Assembly: GCF_020172665.1 (NCBI RefSeq)
Contig: NZ_CP083985.1
Span: forward strand, 3,387,611 to 3,426,411
From: [Mycobacterium] zoologicum
Lineage (GTDB): Bacteria > Actinomycetota > Actinomycetes > Mycobacteriales > Mycobacteriaceae
Direction: 5' to 3'
Length of the DNA stretch: 38,801 nucleotides
Every line of letters begins with the position of its first letter. Position 1 is the first letter of the stretch. Below, in pieces: positions 24,579-31,907 of the stretch. Under the pieces are notes generated by a model. The model did no database searches. It was given only the letters and a program-made list of their open reading frames with translations, and had not been told where the DNA came from. Both the position numbers and the translations under genes were made by a program.

Positions 24579-25370
24579 ATGCATTGGTACACCGGCAACG
24601 CCGTCTACGACACCGTCCTGACCGTCGCGTTCGGCTTCGCCGCCTTCGTGATCGTCGGCGGCTTCTTCGGTCAGAGCTCCTATGGGCGGTTCTCGACGAC
24701 GCAGCTCGGCTTGAATCTGAACCCGAAGTTCGGCTGGTGGCTGATGGAGATCCCGGCGACCGTCGTTTTTCTGGTCGCCTACCTGAGCGGGCCGGCCCGC
24801 TTCGAGCCGACGTCGCTGGTGCTGGCCGGGATCTGGGCGCTGCACTACGCCAACCGCGGCTGGTTCTTCCCGCTGGCGATCCGCCAGATGCCCGGCAAGC
24901 GCAGCACGTTCAACATCTCGGTCGTGGTGATGGGCATGCTCGTCACCTCCATGCACGGGTATTTGAACGGGGCGCTGTTCAGCCACGACTACTTCCACCA
25001 GTACGGCCGCGGCTGGTTGACCGATCCCCGCTTCCTGGTGGGCCTGGCGATCTACCTGTGCGGGTTCGCGCTGCTGGTCAACTCCGAGTCGATCGTGCGC
25101 AACCTGCGCGACAAGAACAACCCGAGCGGTGCCGAGTACCGGATTCCGTTCGGCGGCGGGTTCCGGTTCGTCACCAGCCCGGCGTATCTGGGCGAGATTA
25201 TCGCCTGGACCGGCTTCGCCGTGCTGACCTGGGCGCTGCCCGGGGTGGCGATCCTGTTGATCACCGCCGGCAACCTGGTCCCCCGGGCGCTGGGCACCCA
25301 CCGCTGGTACCGGGAGAAGTTCGCCGACTACCCCACCGACCGCAAGGCGCTGGTCCCCTTCCTGATCTGA
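24579..25370 (+). CDS. Steroid 5-alpha-reductase-like membrane protein
   Basis: A 263-residue polytopic membrane protein with about six or seven hydrophobic helices, of the 3-oxo-5-alpha-steroid 4-dehydrogenase family. The C-terminal signature is clear: GGFRFVTSPAYLGEIIAWTGFA, then HRWYREKFADYPTDRKALVPFLI, with the NADPH-site residues typical of SRD5A proteins. Eukaryotic members reduce the delta-4 double bond of 3-oxosteroids; mycobacterial members may act in sterol breakdown, but substrates are unproven. It has no counterpart after sdhB in M. tuberculosis and is framed by inverted palindromic elements D and E. The ATG is the first of the frame; no clear Shine-Dalgarno site is visible. Confidence 0.82.
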   Translation: MHWYTGNAVYDTVLTVAFGFAAFVIVGGFFGQSSYGRFSTTQLGLNLNPKFGWWLMEIPATVVFLVAYLSGPARFEPTSLVLAGIWALHYANRGWFFPLAIRQMPGKRSTFNISVVVMGMLVTSMHGYLNGALFSHDYFHQYGRGWLTDPRFLVGLAIYLCGFALLVNSESIVRNLRDKNNPSGAEYRIPFGGGFRFVTSPAYLGEIIAWTGFAVLTWALPGVAILLITAGNLVPRALGTHRWYREKFADYPTDRKALVPFLI

Positions 25371-25397
25371 GGCCCGGGCCCTCCCCTGCCCCCTTGG

Positions 25398-25459
25398 CGC
25401 GACCGTGCACGGGTGTACGGCATTTCCCCAGGTGGGGGCGGACATTCTGCACGCTCGCG
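25398..25459 (-). repeat. Intergenic palindromic element, copy E (subtype 2, inverted)
   Basis: On the minus strand it reads CGCGAGCGTGCAGAATGTCC and continues with GCCCCCACCTGGGGAAATGC, nearly the same as copy D. It is 27 nt after the stop codon of the reductase-like gene and 29 nt before the ECF41-type promoter. Confidence 0.8.
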
Positions 25460-25488
25460 GGGAAGGCGGGCGGGGAACAACGGGCGGC

Positions 25489-25515
25489 TGTCACATTCCG
25501 GCGGGCTGCCCCGTC
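25489..25515 (+). promoter_or_regulatory. ECF41 (SigJ)-type promoter
   Basis: TGTCACA (25489-25495) and CGTC (25512-25515) are separated by exactly 16 nt, matching the published ECF41 promoter signature as I recall it (and the related GTCACA-N16-CGTCCT reported for M. tuberculosis SigJ at sigI). The CMD gene starts 8 nt after CGTC, so the mRNA should be leaderless or nearly so. Confidence 0.75.
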
Positions 25516-25523
25516 CAAGGGGT

Positions 25524-26117
25524 ATGACTACCAAACCGCGCATCGAACCACTGCCCCCGAAACGCACCAACCTGCTGGTGCGCGCCATGTACCGCTACGC
25601 CAAGCGTCGCTTCGGTGAAGTTCCCGAGCCGTTCACCGTCGCCGCGCATCACCCCCGGCTACTGGTGGCCAACGCCGTGCACGAAGGCCTGCTGCAGAGC
25701 GGATCCCGCAAGCTGCCGACAAGCGTGCGAGAGCTGGCGGTGTTCTGGACCGCTCGCACCGTCGGCTGCTCGTGGTGCGTGGACTTCGGTTCCATGCTGA
25801 CGCGGCTGGAGGGCCTGGACGTCGACCGGCTCAAGCAGATCGACGACTACGCCACCTCGCCGCTGTTCGACGACGACGAGCGGGCGGCCATCGCCTACGC
25901 CAATGCGATGACCACCGACCCACACACCGTCACCGACGCCCAGGTCGCCGACCTGCGGGATCGCTTCGGTGATGCCGGGGTGATCGAGCTGACCTATCAG
26001 ATCGCAGTGGAGAACATGCGGTCCCGGATGTACGTCGCACTGGGCGTCACCGAGCAGGGCTTCAACTCCGGGGACGCCTGCCGGGTGCCGTGGGCGGTCA
26101 GCGACCCGCAGGAGTGA
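25524..26117 (+). CDS. Carboxymuconolactone decarboxylase-like (AhpD-fold) protein
   Basis: A 197-residue all-helical protein of the CMD/AhpD family. It carries a CxxC pair at 82-85 (VGCSWCVDFGS) preceded by VRELAVFWTARTV, typical of the peroxidase-like or redox-active branch; the usual downstream His of CxxCxxxH is not present. Members of the ECF41 regulon are very often CMD proteins encoded next to the sigma gene, which is the arrangement here: sigJ is convergent and the ECF41-type promoter lies at 25489-25515. The ATG at 25524 is 8 nt after the -10 element, so AAGGGG just before it need not act as a ribosome binding site. The last 20 nt overlap the 3' end of the small gene at 26098-26268. 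Substrate unknown. Confidence 0.82.
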   Translation: MTTKPRIEPLPPKRTNLLVRAMYRYAKRRFGEVPEPFTVAAHHPRLLVANAVHEGLLQSGSRKLPTSVRELAVFWTARTVGCSWCVDFGSMLTRLEGLDVDRLKQIDDYATSPLFDDDERAAIAYANAMTTDPHTVTDAQVADLRDRFGDAGVIELTYQIAVENMRSRMYVALGVTEQGFNSGDACRVPWAVSDPQE

Positions 26118-26268
26118 TCTCGACATAGGCGATCGAGATCCCCGCCACCGCACTGTTGCGGATCCTTTTGACCTTACCGGTGGGGGCGCCGATGTCGAAG
26201 ACGGCACGGTCACGCATCTTGTCCATGGCGCGAAACATCAACGCGCCCAGTCGCTCCGCGACAGACAT
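26098..26268 (-). CDS. 56-aa protein translationally coupled to sigJ
   Basis: A small frame of 56 codons. The protein begins MSVAERLGALMFRAMDKMRD and ends in AYVEITPAGR; it is basic in the middle (GKVKRIRNSA) with an amphipathic N-terminal helix. ATG 26266-26268 begins one base after the sigJ TGA, and GGAGG lies 7 nt upstream, overlapping the sigJ end, so co-translation with sigJ is very likely. Codon use is normal for the genome (strong third-position G/C). No membrane helix or metal motif. I do not recognise the family; a role tied to SigJ is an inference from the spacing only. The 3' end overlaps the convergent CMD gene by 20 nt. Confidence 0.65.
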   Translation of the reverse strand: MSVAERLGALMFRAMDKMRDRAVFDIGAPTGKVKRIRNSAVAGISIAYVEITPAGR

Positions 26269-26269
26269 G

Positions 26270-27178
26270 TCATCCTCCGATCGACTCGCGCAGCGGCGTG
26301 CCGCGGAACTTGTCCGGATTGGCGATGTCCCAGATCGCCACCACCCGGCCGTCGCGGACCGTCACCGCGGTGACGCGCGGCAACAATTCGGCGAACCCCT
26401 CGACGGCGGGCGCCCCGGGCGTATAGGCGCCGAGTTCGCCGTTGACCAGCGCCAGCTGCTGAGCGCCTGACAGCGTCGGGCCGTAGCGTCGCGCCAGACC
26501 GAACAGGAACCGGGCCACGCTGTCCGCACCGCGGATGACCCGCGTGGCGGTCGGGGCCCGGCGGTTGGAGTCCCCGGTGAATGTCACGTCCGGGTGCAGC
26601 AGCGCCACCACCGCGTCCAGGTCACCGGCTGCCATGGCCGCCATCAGGGTGCCGACCACCTCGGCGTGCCCCGGATCCGGTTGCGGCGCAGGATCTGCCG
26701 CGACGGCCTTGCGGGCGCGCGACGCCAACTGGCGGGCTGCGGCCGCGGTGGTGCCCAGGGTGGCGGCCACGTCGTCGAACGGCACCGAGAACCCGTCGTG
26801 CAGCACGAACGCCACCCGCTGATCCGGGGTCAGCCGGTCGAGCACCACCATCGCGGCGAACCGGGCATCTTCACCGGCCACCACCGCCGACAGCGGATCG
26901 TCGTCGCCGAACCCGGTCACCACCGGCTCCGGAAGCCATTGCCCCACATAGGCTTCCCGTCGCCGCGGCGCCGAACGCAACCGGTCCAGGCCCAGCCGGC
27001 TGACCACCGTCGTCAACCAGGCCCGCAGATCGGTGATGTCGTCACGCCCGGCGGCGTCGTAGCGCAACCAGGCATCCTGCACGATGTCCTCGGCGTCGGC
27101 GAACATGCCGGTGAGCCGGTAGGCCACCGCCAGCAGATGGGGCCGCAGCGCCTCGAAATCCTCCACCGCTGCAGTCAT
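26270..27178 (-). CDS. sigJ: ECF41-family sigma factor SigJ
   Basis: A 302-residue extracytoplasmic-function sigma factor with a fused regulatory domain. Region 2 spans about 8-75 (LAVAYRLTGMFADAEDIVQDAWLRY), region 4 about 110-165 (LTPDQRVAFVLHDGFSVPFDDVAATLG), and a SnoaL-like domain occupies about 175-290. The ECF41 hallmarks WLPEPV in the linker and NPDKF near the C-terminus are present. It aligns from memory along its length with M. tuberculosis SigJ (Rv3328c) and lies in the equivalent position. ECF41 factors have no separate anti-sigma gene; the SnoaL-like tail adjusts activity. ATG 27176-27178 lies 6 nt after a TAGGCT box. The 56-aa gene follows one base after the stop. Probable target: the convergent CMD gene. 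Confidence 0.9.
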   Translation of the reverse strand: MTAAVEDFEALRPHLLAVAYRLTGMFADAEDIVQDAWLRYDAAGRDDITDLRAWLTTVVSRLGLDRLRSAPRRREAYVGQWLPEPVVTGFGDDDPLSAVVAGEDARFAAMVVLDRLTPDQRVAFVLHDGFSVPFDDVAATLGTTAAAARQLASRARKAVAADPAPQPDPGHAEVVGTLMAAMAAGDLDAVVALLHPDVTFTGDSNRRAPTATRVIRGADSVARFLFGLARRYGPTLSGAQQLALVNGELGAYTPGAPAVEGFAELLPRVTAVTVRDGRVVAIWDIANPDKFRGTPLRESIGG

Positions 27179-27184
27179 CGCTCC

Positions 27185-27190
27185 AGCCTA
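27185..27190 (-). promoter_or_regulatory. -10 box of a leaderless sigJ promoter
   Basis: TAGGCT on the minus strand is 6 nt before the sigJ ATG. No ECF41-type element is visible upstream, so sigJ appears to be made by the housekeeping polymerase rather than by itself. Confidence 0.5.
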
Positions 27191-27204
27191 GGCGCGGGGA
27201 CCAC

Positions 27205-27642
27205 TCAGTGCGGCGGCTCAGCGCCCGGCCGCAGCCCCACCAGCGCGATCACGCAGACCGCCAGCATCGCGACACTCAAGCTGTACAGGCCGGCGTCGAC
27301 GAGATTCTCCTGCCACGCCGCACCCTGGTGACCTGCGCCGGCGATCGGCGTCGTCCGTCCGGTGCCGAAGATCGCCGCGGCCAGAGTGCTGGCCCAGTTG
27401 ACGTAGGTGCCGTAGAGCGCCAACCAGAACAGTGCGGTCAGCCAGCGCGCCGACAGCCGCAGCCGGCCCCACAGCAGGCCGAGCGCCAGCAGGAACAGCC
27501 CGTTCATCACGCCTTCAAGATGCGACGACAATCCCATCCGGGGGTTGGCCATCGACCCGCTGACGATTCCGGTGGTCAGGCCCAGCAGGAACAGGAAGAC
27601 GCCGTGCCACAACAGGGCTCGGGATTTGTCGGCAGCCACCAT
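27205..27642 (-). CDS. Four-helix membrane protein, hydroxylaminobenzene-mutase (HabB)-like
   Basis: A 145-residue integral membrane protein with four hydrophobic segments (about 10-28, 42-60, 67-88, 112-135). The segment NPRMGLSSHLEGVMNGLFLLALGLLW and the later GHQGAAWQE resemble small membrane proteins annotated as hydroxylaminobenzene mutase or, less informatively, as hydrogenase. The reaction in known HabA/HabB is rearrangement of hydroxylaminobenzene to 2-aminophenol; whether this protein does so is unknown. ATG 27640-27642 is 6 nt after TAAGGT and lacks a ribosome binding site. It is divergent from the SMP-30-like gene. Confidence 0.65.
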   Translation of the reverse strand: MVAADKSRALLWHGVFLFLLGLTTGIVSGSMANPRMGLSSHLEGVMNGLFLLALGLLWGRLRLSARWLTALFWLALYGTYVNWASTLAAAIFGTGRTTPIAGAGHQGAAWQENLVDAGLYSLSVAMLAVCVIALVGLRPGAEPPH

Positions 27643-27648
27643 CGGCCG

Positions 27649-27706
27649 ACCTTAGATCCTGACAACGCCGCGGGACTGCCGAATGGGGCAACCACGGCCC
27701 TAATGT
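27649..27706. promoter_or_regulatory. Divergent leaderless promoters, HabB-like / SMP-30-like genes
   Basis: On the minus strand TAAGGT (complement of 27649-27654) is 6 nt from the HabB-like ATG; on the plus strand TAATGT (27701-27706) is 7 nt from the ATG at 27714. Confidence 0.5.
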
Positions 27707-27713
27707 CGTCGAC

Positions 27714-28706
27714 ATGAGCCGCAAGCCGCGTATCGATCCCGTCCGCTGGCAGCCCCCGCCGTCGCGCCCGCTGCCCCCGCCCGACCCCACACCGACCCTG
27801 ACCGTGCTGGACATCCCCGGCTTCGCACCGGAAGACGTCGTCGTGGACGCCGACGGCACGATCTGGACCGGTGTCGAGGACGGCCGGATCATCGCCGTCG
27901 GCTCCGACGGATCGCCGCGGGTGATGGCCGACACCGGCGGACGCCCGCTGGGGCTGGCGTTCACCCGCGATCAAAGGCTGCTGATCTGCGACAGTCACCG
28001 CGGGCTGTTGCGCTTCGATCCGAAGACCGGGCAGTTGGAGACCCTGGTCAGCGAGATCAATGGCCGGGTGCTGACGTTCTGCTCCAATGCGGTGGAATCT
28101 GCAGACGGCACAATCTATTTCACCGAGTCCACCGACCGGTTCCGCTACGAGCATTACAAGGCGTCGGTGATCGAGGGCCGCGCCAGTGGGTCGCTGATGC
28201 GGCTGGGCACCGACGGGCAGGTTAGCGTGCTGGCGTCCGGGCTGCACTTCGCCAACGGCGTGACGCTGACCGCCGACGAATCGGCGGTGGTGTTCGCCGA
28301 GAGCACCGCGCGCCGGCTGTCGAAGTACTGGCTGACCGGGCCGCGCGCCGGCACCGTCACCCCGCTGGTGACCGAGCTGCCCGGCCACCCCGACAACATC
28401 TCCACCGGGCACGACGGCCGAATCTGGGTGGCGATGGTGTCAGACCGCAACGCGCTGTCGGACTGGCTGAGCCCGCGCGCGCCCGTCATCCGCAGGTTGC
28501 TGTGGCGCCTGCTGCCGTACCACCTGCTGCCGGACGTGCAGTCCGGTGCGTGGGTGGTGAGCTTCCACGCCGACGACGGCCGGGTGCTGAGCCAGTTCCG
28601 CAGCACCGATCCGAGGTTCGGCATGGCGACCGGGGTGGTCGAATCCGGCGGCCGGTTGTGGATAGGCCGCATCGGCGGGCCGGGTCTGGCCTACTTCACG
28701 CTGTAA
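27714..28706 (+). CDS. SMP-30 / strictosidine-synthase-like beta-propeller protein
   Basis: A 330-residue protein with the six-bladed propeller pattern of the SMP-30/gluconolactonase and strictosidine-synthase-like (APMAP) group. Landmarks: FAPEDVVVDADGTIWTG, GGRPLGLAF, FCSNAVESADGTIYFTES, LHFANGVTLTADES and GHPDNISTGHDGRIWVAM, which carry the Asp, Asn and Glu residues that bind the central metal. Substrates of bacterial members are mostly lactones or esters; none can be assigned. There is no signal peptide. ATG 27714 is 7 nt after a TAATGT box. The C-terminal codons lie in a short tandem duplication (28697-28726). Confidence 0.75.
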   Translation: MSRKPRIDPVRWQPPPSRPLPPPDPTPTLTVLDIPGFAPEDVVVDADGTIWTGVEDGRIIAVGSDGSPRVMADTGGRPLGLAFTRDQRLLICDSHRGLLRFDPKTGQLETLVSEINGRVLTFCSNAVESADGTIYFTESTDRFRYEHYKASVIEGRASGSLMRLGTDGQVSVLASGLHFANGVTLTADESAVVFAESTARRLSKYWLTGPRAGTVTPLVTELPGHPDNISTGHDGRIWVAMVSDRNALSDWLSPRAPVIRRLLWRLLPYHLLPDVQSGAWVVSFHADDGRVLSQFRSTDPRFGMATGVVESGGRLWIGRIGGPGLAYFTL

Positions 28707-28726
28707 CCCCGCACGCTGTAACCCCG
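28697..28726. repeat. 15-bp tandem duplication at a gene end
   Basis: CACGCTGTAACCCCG is present twice in a row; the first copy contains the stop codon of the SMP-30-like gene. The second copy leads straight into palindromic element F. Confidence 0.75.
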
Positions 28727-28792
28727 CCGAGCGTGCACAAGTGTCCGGCAAAAGCCCAGGTGGTGCCGGACCCTTGTGCACGCTCGGCGGGG
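28722..28792 (-). repeat. Intergenic palindromic element, copy F (subtype 2, best preserved)
   Basis: The outer arms of 20 bp are perfectly complementary (28722-28741 with 28773-28792), and an inner 8-bp pair GTCCGGCA/TGCCGGAC (28743-28750 with 28764-28771) continues the stem. By its core (CACCTGGG on the minus strand) it is inverted relative to copies C, D and G. It may also act as a terminator. Confidence 0.85.
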
Positions 28793-28855
28793 ATCTAAAA
28801 CCCACCCGCCCCACCAGTCACAGCGTGGCTCCCGGGTTTCACGGGCCGATTCGCC

Positions 28856-28861
28856 TACCCT
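28856..28861 (+). promoter_or_regulatory. -10 box upstream of dacB1
   Basis: TACCCT lies 9 nt before the dacB1 ATG, so the mRNA would have a leader of at most a few bases. Confidence 0.4.
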
Positions 28862-28870
28862 GCACACACG

Positions 28871-30094
28871 ATGACTTTTGCGCGCTCGGTGTCGGCCCTG
28901 GTGGCGGTGAGTTTTCTGGTGGCCGCCGCGCCCCTGGCGGCTGCTGATCCCACGCCGGGACTGATCGCCGGGCCGGCCAACTGCCCCTACAAGGTCAACA
29001 CCCCACCCGCGGTGGACGCCTCGGAGGTCCCGACCGCCGGCGATCCGCCGCAGCCGCTGGCGGTGCCGGCCACCCCGGTCGGCGGCCAGGCCCTGAGCGG
29101 CTGCGGGATCGTCGCCGCGCCCGACACTCCGCCGGTTCCCGGTGAGATCTCCGCCGAGGCCTGGCTGGTCGCCGACCTCGACAGCGGCGCGGTGATCGCC
29201 GCCAAGGACCCGCACGGCCGGCACCGGCCCGCCAGCATCATCAAAGTGCTGACCGCCATGGCTGCACTGAACGAGCTGGACCTGGACCGGGTCGTCCCCG
29301 GCACCCAGGAGGACGCCAACGCCGAAGGCACCCGGGTCGGGGTGGGCCCCGGCGGCAACTTCACCGTCAACCAGCTGCTGCACGGACTGCTGATGGGCTC
29401 CGGGAACGACGCCGCCCACGCCCTGGCCGAGCAGCTCGGCGGCATGGGCGTCGCACTGGAGAAGATCAACACGCTGGCGGCCAAGCTCGGCGGCTACGAC
29501 ACCCGCGCCGCCACGCCATCCGGGCTGGACGGCCCGGGCATGAGCACGTCGGCCTACGACATCGGGTTGTTCTACCGCTACGCCTGGAACAATCCGGCGT
29601 TCGCCAACATCGTGGCGACCCGCACCTTCGACTTCCCCGGCTACGGCGACGTGCCCGGCTACGCCCTGGAGAACGACAACCAGCTGCTCTACAACTACCC
29701 GGGCGCCCTGGGCGGCAAGACCGGCTACACCGACGACGCCGGGCAGACATTCGTCGGTGCGGCCAACCGGGATGGACGCCGGCTGGTGGCGGTGTTGCTG
29801 CACGGCACCCGTCTACCGATCGCACCCTGGCAGCAGGCCGCCCAGCTGCTCGACTACGGCTTCGCCACCCCGCCGGGCACCCGGGTCGGCACCCTGATCG
29901 AGCCCGACCCGGCGCTGGTGGCCCCGCGCGCTCCGGAGCTGGGCCCCAACCCGCAGGCGCTGCCGCTGGTGTCGGCCGACAACACGGTGCCGGTGCGGGT
30001 CGGGGTGGGCGTCATCGGCACCATCATCGTGTTCGCGCTCATTATGGGAGCCCGGGCGGTGAATCGACGACCCGGCGAAGGGTCGGCCTGGTGA
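28871..30094 (+). CDS. dacB1: D-alanyl-D-alanine carboxypeptidase DacB1
   Basis: A 407-residue class C-type low-molecular-weight penicillin-binding protein that trims the terminal D-Ala from peptidoglycan stem peptides. It has a signal peptide (residues 1-25, cleavage after PLAAA), a Pro-rich spacer, then the active-site motifs SIIK (Ser122, Lys125), SGN (177-179) and KTG (283-285). A C-terminal hydrophobic helix ([18 protein letters not shown]) anchors it to the outside of the membrane. Homologue of M. tuberculosis Rv3330, in the same position before sugI. The stop overlaps the DUF4345 gene by 4 nt (GTGA). Confidence 0.92.
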   Translation: MTFARSVSALVAVSFLVAAAPLAAADPTPGLIAGPANCPYKVNTPPAVDASEVPTAGDPPQPLAVPATPVGGQALSGCGIVAAPDTPPVPGEISAEAWLVADLDSGAVIAAKDPHGRHRPASIIKVLTAMAALNELDLDRVVPGTQEDANAEGTRVGVGPGGNFTVNQLLHGLLMGSGNDAAHALAEQLGGMGVALEKINTLAAKLGGYDTRAATPSGLDGPGMSTSAYDIGLFYRYAWNNPAFANIVATRTFDFPGYGDVPGYALENDNQLLYNYPGALGGKTGYTDDAGQTFVGAANRDGRRLVAVLLHGTRLPIAPWQQAAQLLDYGFATPPGTRVGTLIEPDPALVAPRAPELGPNPQALPLVSADNTVPVRVGVGVIGTIIVFALIMGARAVNRRPGEGSAW

Positions 30095-30474
30095 TCCGGG
30101 CCCTGCGATACTTCGGCTGGTTCACCGGCCTGCTGCTGATCGCACTGGGACTGAGCCGAATCGCGTTCTCGCTGGACTCCATTCCCGGCGGTCAGGACGT
30201 CAACGCCACCGTAGACAGTGAGACCCGGGCCGCCGGCGCTCTATTGATCGGCTTCGGCCTCGGCTACCTGGAGGCGTTCCGGCGCACTCCCATCCCGACC
30301 GGGGTGGTGCGCCTGTTGGCCGGCACCATGGCGCTGCTGGGGCTCTCCCGGCTGATCTCGATGACCAACGCCGGGATGCCGCATCCGGCGTTCACCGCGG
30401 CGTGCGTCGTCGAGTTCGTCGCGGCCGCACTCACCTACTGGTACGCGACCCTGGCCGACCGCCCCACGCGATAA
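30091..30474 (+). CDS. DUF4345 four-helix membrane protein
   Basis: A 127-residue integral membrane protein with four predicted helices: [54 protein letters not shown] and [21 protein letters not shown]. The Gly-rich pattern with [12 protein letters not shown] and LSRLISM is that of DUF4345 proteins, whose function is unknown. The GTG start overlaps the dacB1 stop, so it is translated with dacB1. Confidence 0.75.
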   Translation: MIRALRYFGWFTGLLLIALGLSRIAFSLDSIPGGQDVNATVDSETRAAGALLIGFGLGYLEAFRRTPIPTGVVRLLAGTMALLGLSRLISMTNAGMPHPAFTAACVVEFVAAALTYWYATLADRPTR

Positions 30475-30478
30475 CCCC

Positions 30479-30484
30479 TACGGT
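30479..30484 (+). promoter_or_regulatory. -10 box of a leaderless sugI promoter
   Basis: TACGGT is 7 nt before the ATG at 30492. Its position argues for that ATG over the GTG at 30483, which lies inside the box. Confidence 0.5.
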
Positions 30485-30491
30485 GAGCCTC

Positions 30492-31907
30492 ATGGGCCGA
30501 ATCGGGGAACTGCGCCGCTCCTCGCCGCTGGCGCTAATGGTGGGGGTGGCCGCCGCCAGTGTCGGCGTCATCTACGGCTACGACCTGTCCAACATCGCCG
30601 GCGCACTGCTGTTCATCGAGCGTGATTTCGGGCTGTCGGCCGCCCAACAGGAGATGGTGGCCACCGCGACAGTCATCGGCGAGATCGGCGGCGCCCTGGC
30701 CGGCGGCTGGCTGGCCAATGCGATCGGCCGGAAACGCTCGATGGTCGCCGTCGCCCTGGGCTACGCGGTGTTCGCGGTGGCCGGGGCGGCGTCGACGTCG
30801 GTGTCGACGCTGACCGTGGCGCGGCTGCTGCTCGGGGTCACCATCGGGGTGTCGGTGGTGGTGGCGCCGGTGTTCGTGGCTGAGTCGGCGCCGGCCGGTG
30901 CGCGCGGCGCACTGCTGGTCACCTACGGGGTGGCCACCGTGATCGGCATCATCGTCGGCTACCTGGCCGCCTATCTGCTGGCCGGGGCGGGCAATTGGCG
31001 GGCGATGCTGGGCCTGGCCGCCGTCCCGGCCGTGCTGGTGGCGCTGCTGCTGGCCCGTATCCCCGACACCGCCCGCTGGTATCTGATCAAGGGCCGCGTC
31101 GACGACGCCCGCCGCACCCTGTCGCGCATCGAGCCGGGAGTCGACGCGCAGCGCGAGCTGGACGAGATCTCCCGGACGCTGCGCGAGGAGGACTCCGGCG
31201 GTGCCGGTGTGCTGCGCGAGATGCTGCACCGGCCGTATCTGCGGGCGACGCTGTTCGTGGTGACGCTGGGCTTCTTCATCCAGATCACCGGCATCAACGC
31301 GATCGTCTACTACAGCCCCCGGCTGTTCGAGATGATGGGTTTCCACGGCGATTTCGCGTTGCTGATCCTGCCGGCGCTGGTGCAGGTCGCCGCCCTGGTC
31401 GCCATGCTGGTGTCGCTGGCGATCATCGATCGGGTCGGCCGGCGGCCGATCCTGCTGTCGGGGATCGCCACCATGGTCGCGGCCAACGCGCTGCTGGTCG
31501 CGGTATTCGCCGGCGGTGAGGTGTTCGGTGGCGCAGCGGCGGCGGTCAAGTTCGGCGGGGTGCTGCTGTTCACCGTCGGCTACACGTTCGGGTTCGGTTC
31601 ACTGGTATGGGTGTACGCCGGGGAGGCCCTGCCGGCCCGGATGCGCTCGATGGGGGCCTCGGCCATGCTGACCTCGGATCTGGTGGCCAACGCGGTTGTC
31701 GCCGCGGTGTTTCTGACCATGCTCACCTCGCTGGGCGGTGCCGGGACCTTTGCGGTGTTCGGGTTGCTGGCGCTGGCGAGCCTGGCGTTCGTGTACCGCT
31801 ACGCCCCCGAGACCAAGGGCCGCCAATTGGAGGACATCCGGCACTTCTGGGAAAACGGCGGACGCTGGCCCGCCGAGGACACCGAGAGGGTCGAGGCGCC
31901 GGCATGA
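30492..31907 (+). CDS. sugI: Sugar transporter SugI (major facilitator superfamily)
   Basis: A 471-residue MFS sugar porter with 12 predicted helices. Family signatures: GYDLSNIAGALLF in helix 1, NAIGRKRSM after helix 2, IPDTARWYLIKGR before the central loop, ITGINAIVYYSPRLF in helix 7, DRVGRRPIL after helix 8, and the final APETKGRQLEDI. Matches M. tuberculosis Rv3331. Substrate is unproven; the 4-nt overlap with nagA (ATGA) suggests uptake of a sugar related to N-acetylglucosamine. Confidence 0.9.
   Translation: MGRIGELRRSSPLALMVGVAAASVGVIYGYDLSNIAGALLFIERDFGLSAAQQEMVATATVIGEIGGALAGGWLANAIGRKRSMVAVALGYAVFAVAGAASTSVSTLTVARLLLGVTIGVSVVVAPVFVAESAPAGARGALLVTYGVATVIGIIVGYLAAYLLAGAGNWRAMLGLAAVPAVLVALLLARIPDTARWYLIKGRVDDARRTLSRIEPGVDAQRELDEISRTLREEDSGGAGVLREMLHRPYLRATLFVVTLGFFIQITGINAIVYYSPRLFEMMGFHGDFALLILPALVQVAALVAMLVSLAIIDRVGRRPILLSGIATMVAANALLVAVFAGGEVFGGAAAAVKFGGVLLFTVGYTFGFGSLVWVYAGEALPARMRSMGASAMLTSDLVANAVVAAVFLTMLTSLGGAGTFAVFGLLALASLAFVYRYAPETKGRQLEDIRHFWENGGRWPAEDTERVEAPA

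Noticed and set aside
28722..28792. Reading copy F as only an intrinsic terminator
   Set aside because: It may end transcription, but its sequence, not just its fold, matches six other intergenic copies and it lacks a T-run, so it is treated as a member of the repeat family.
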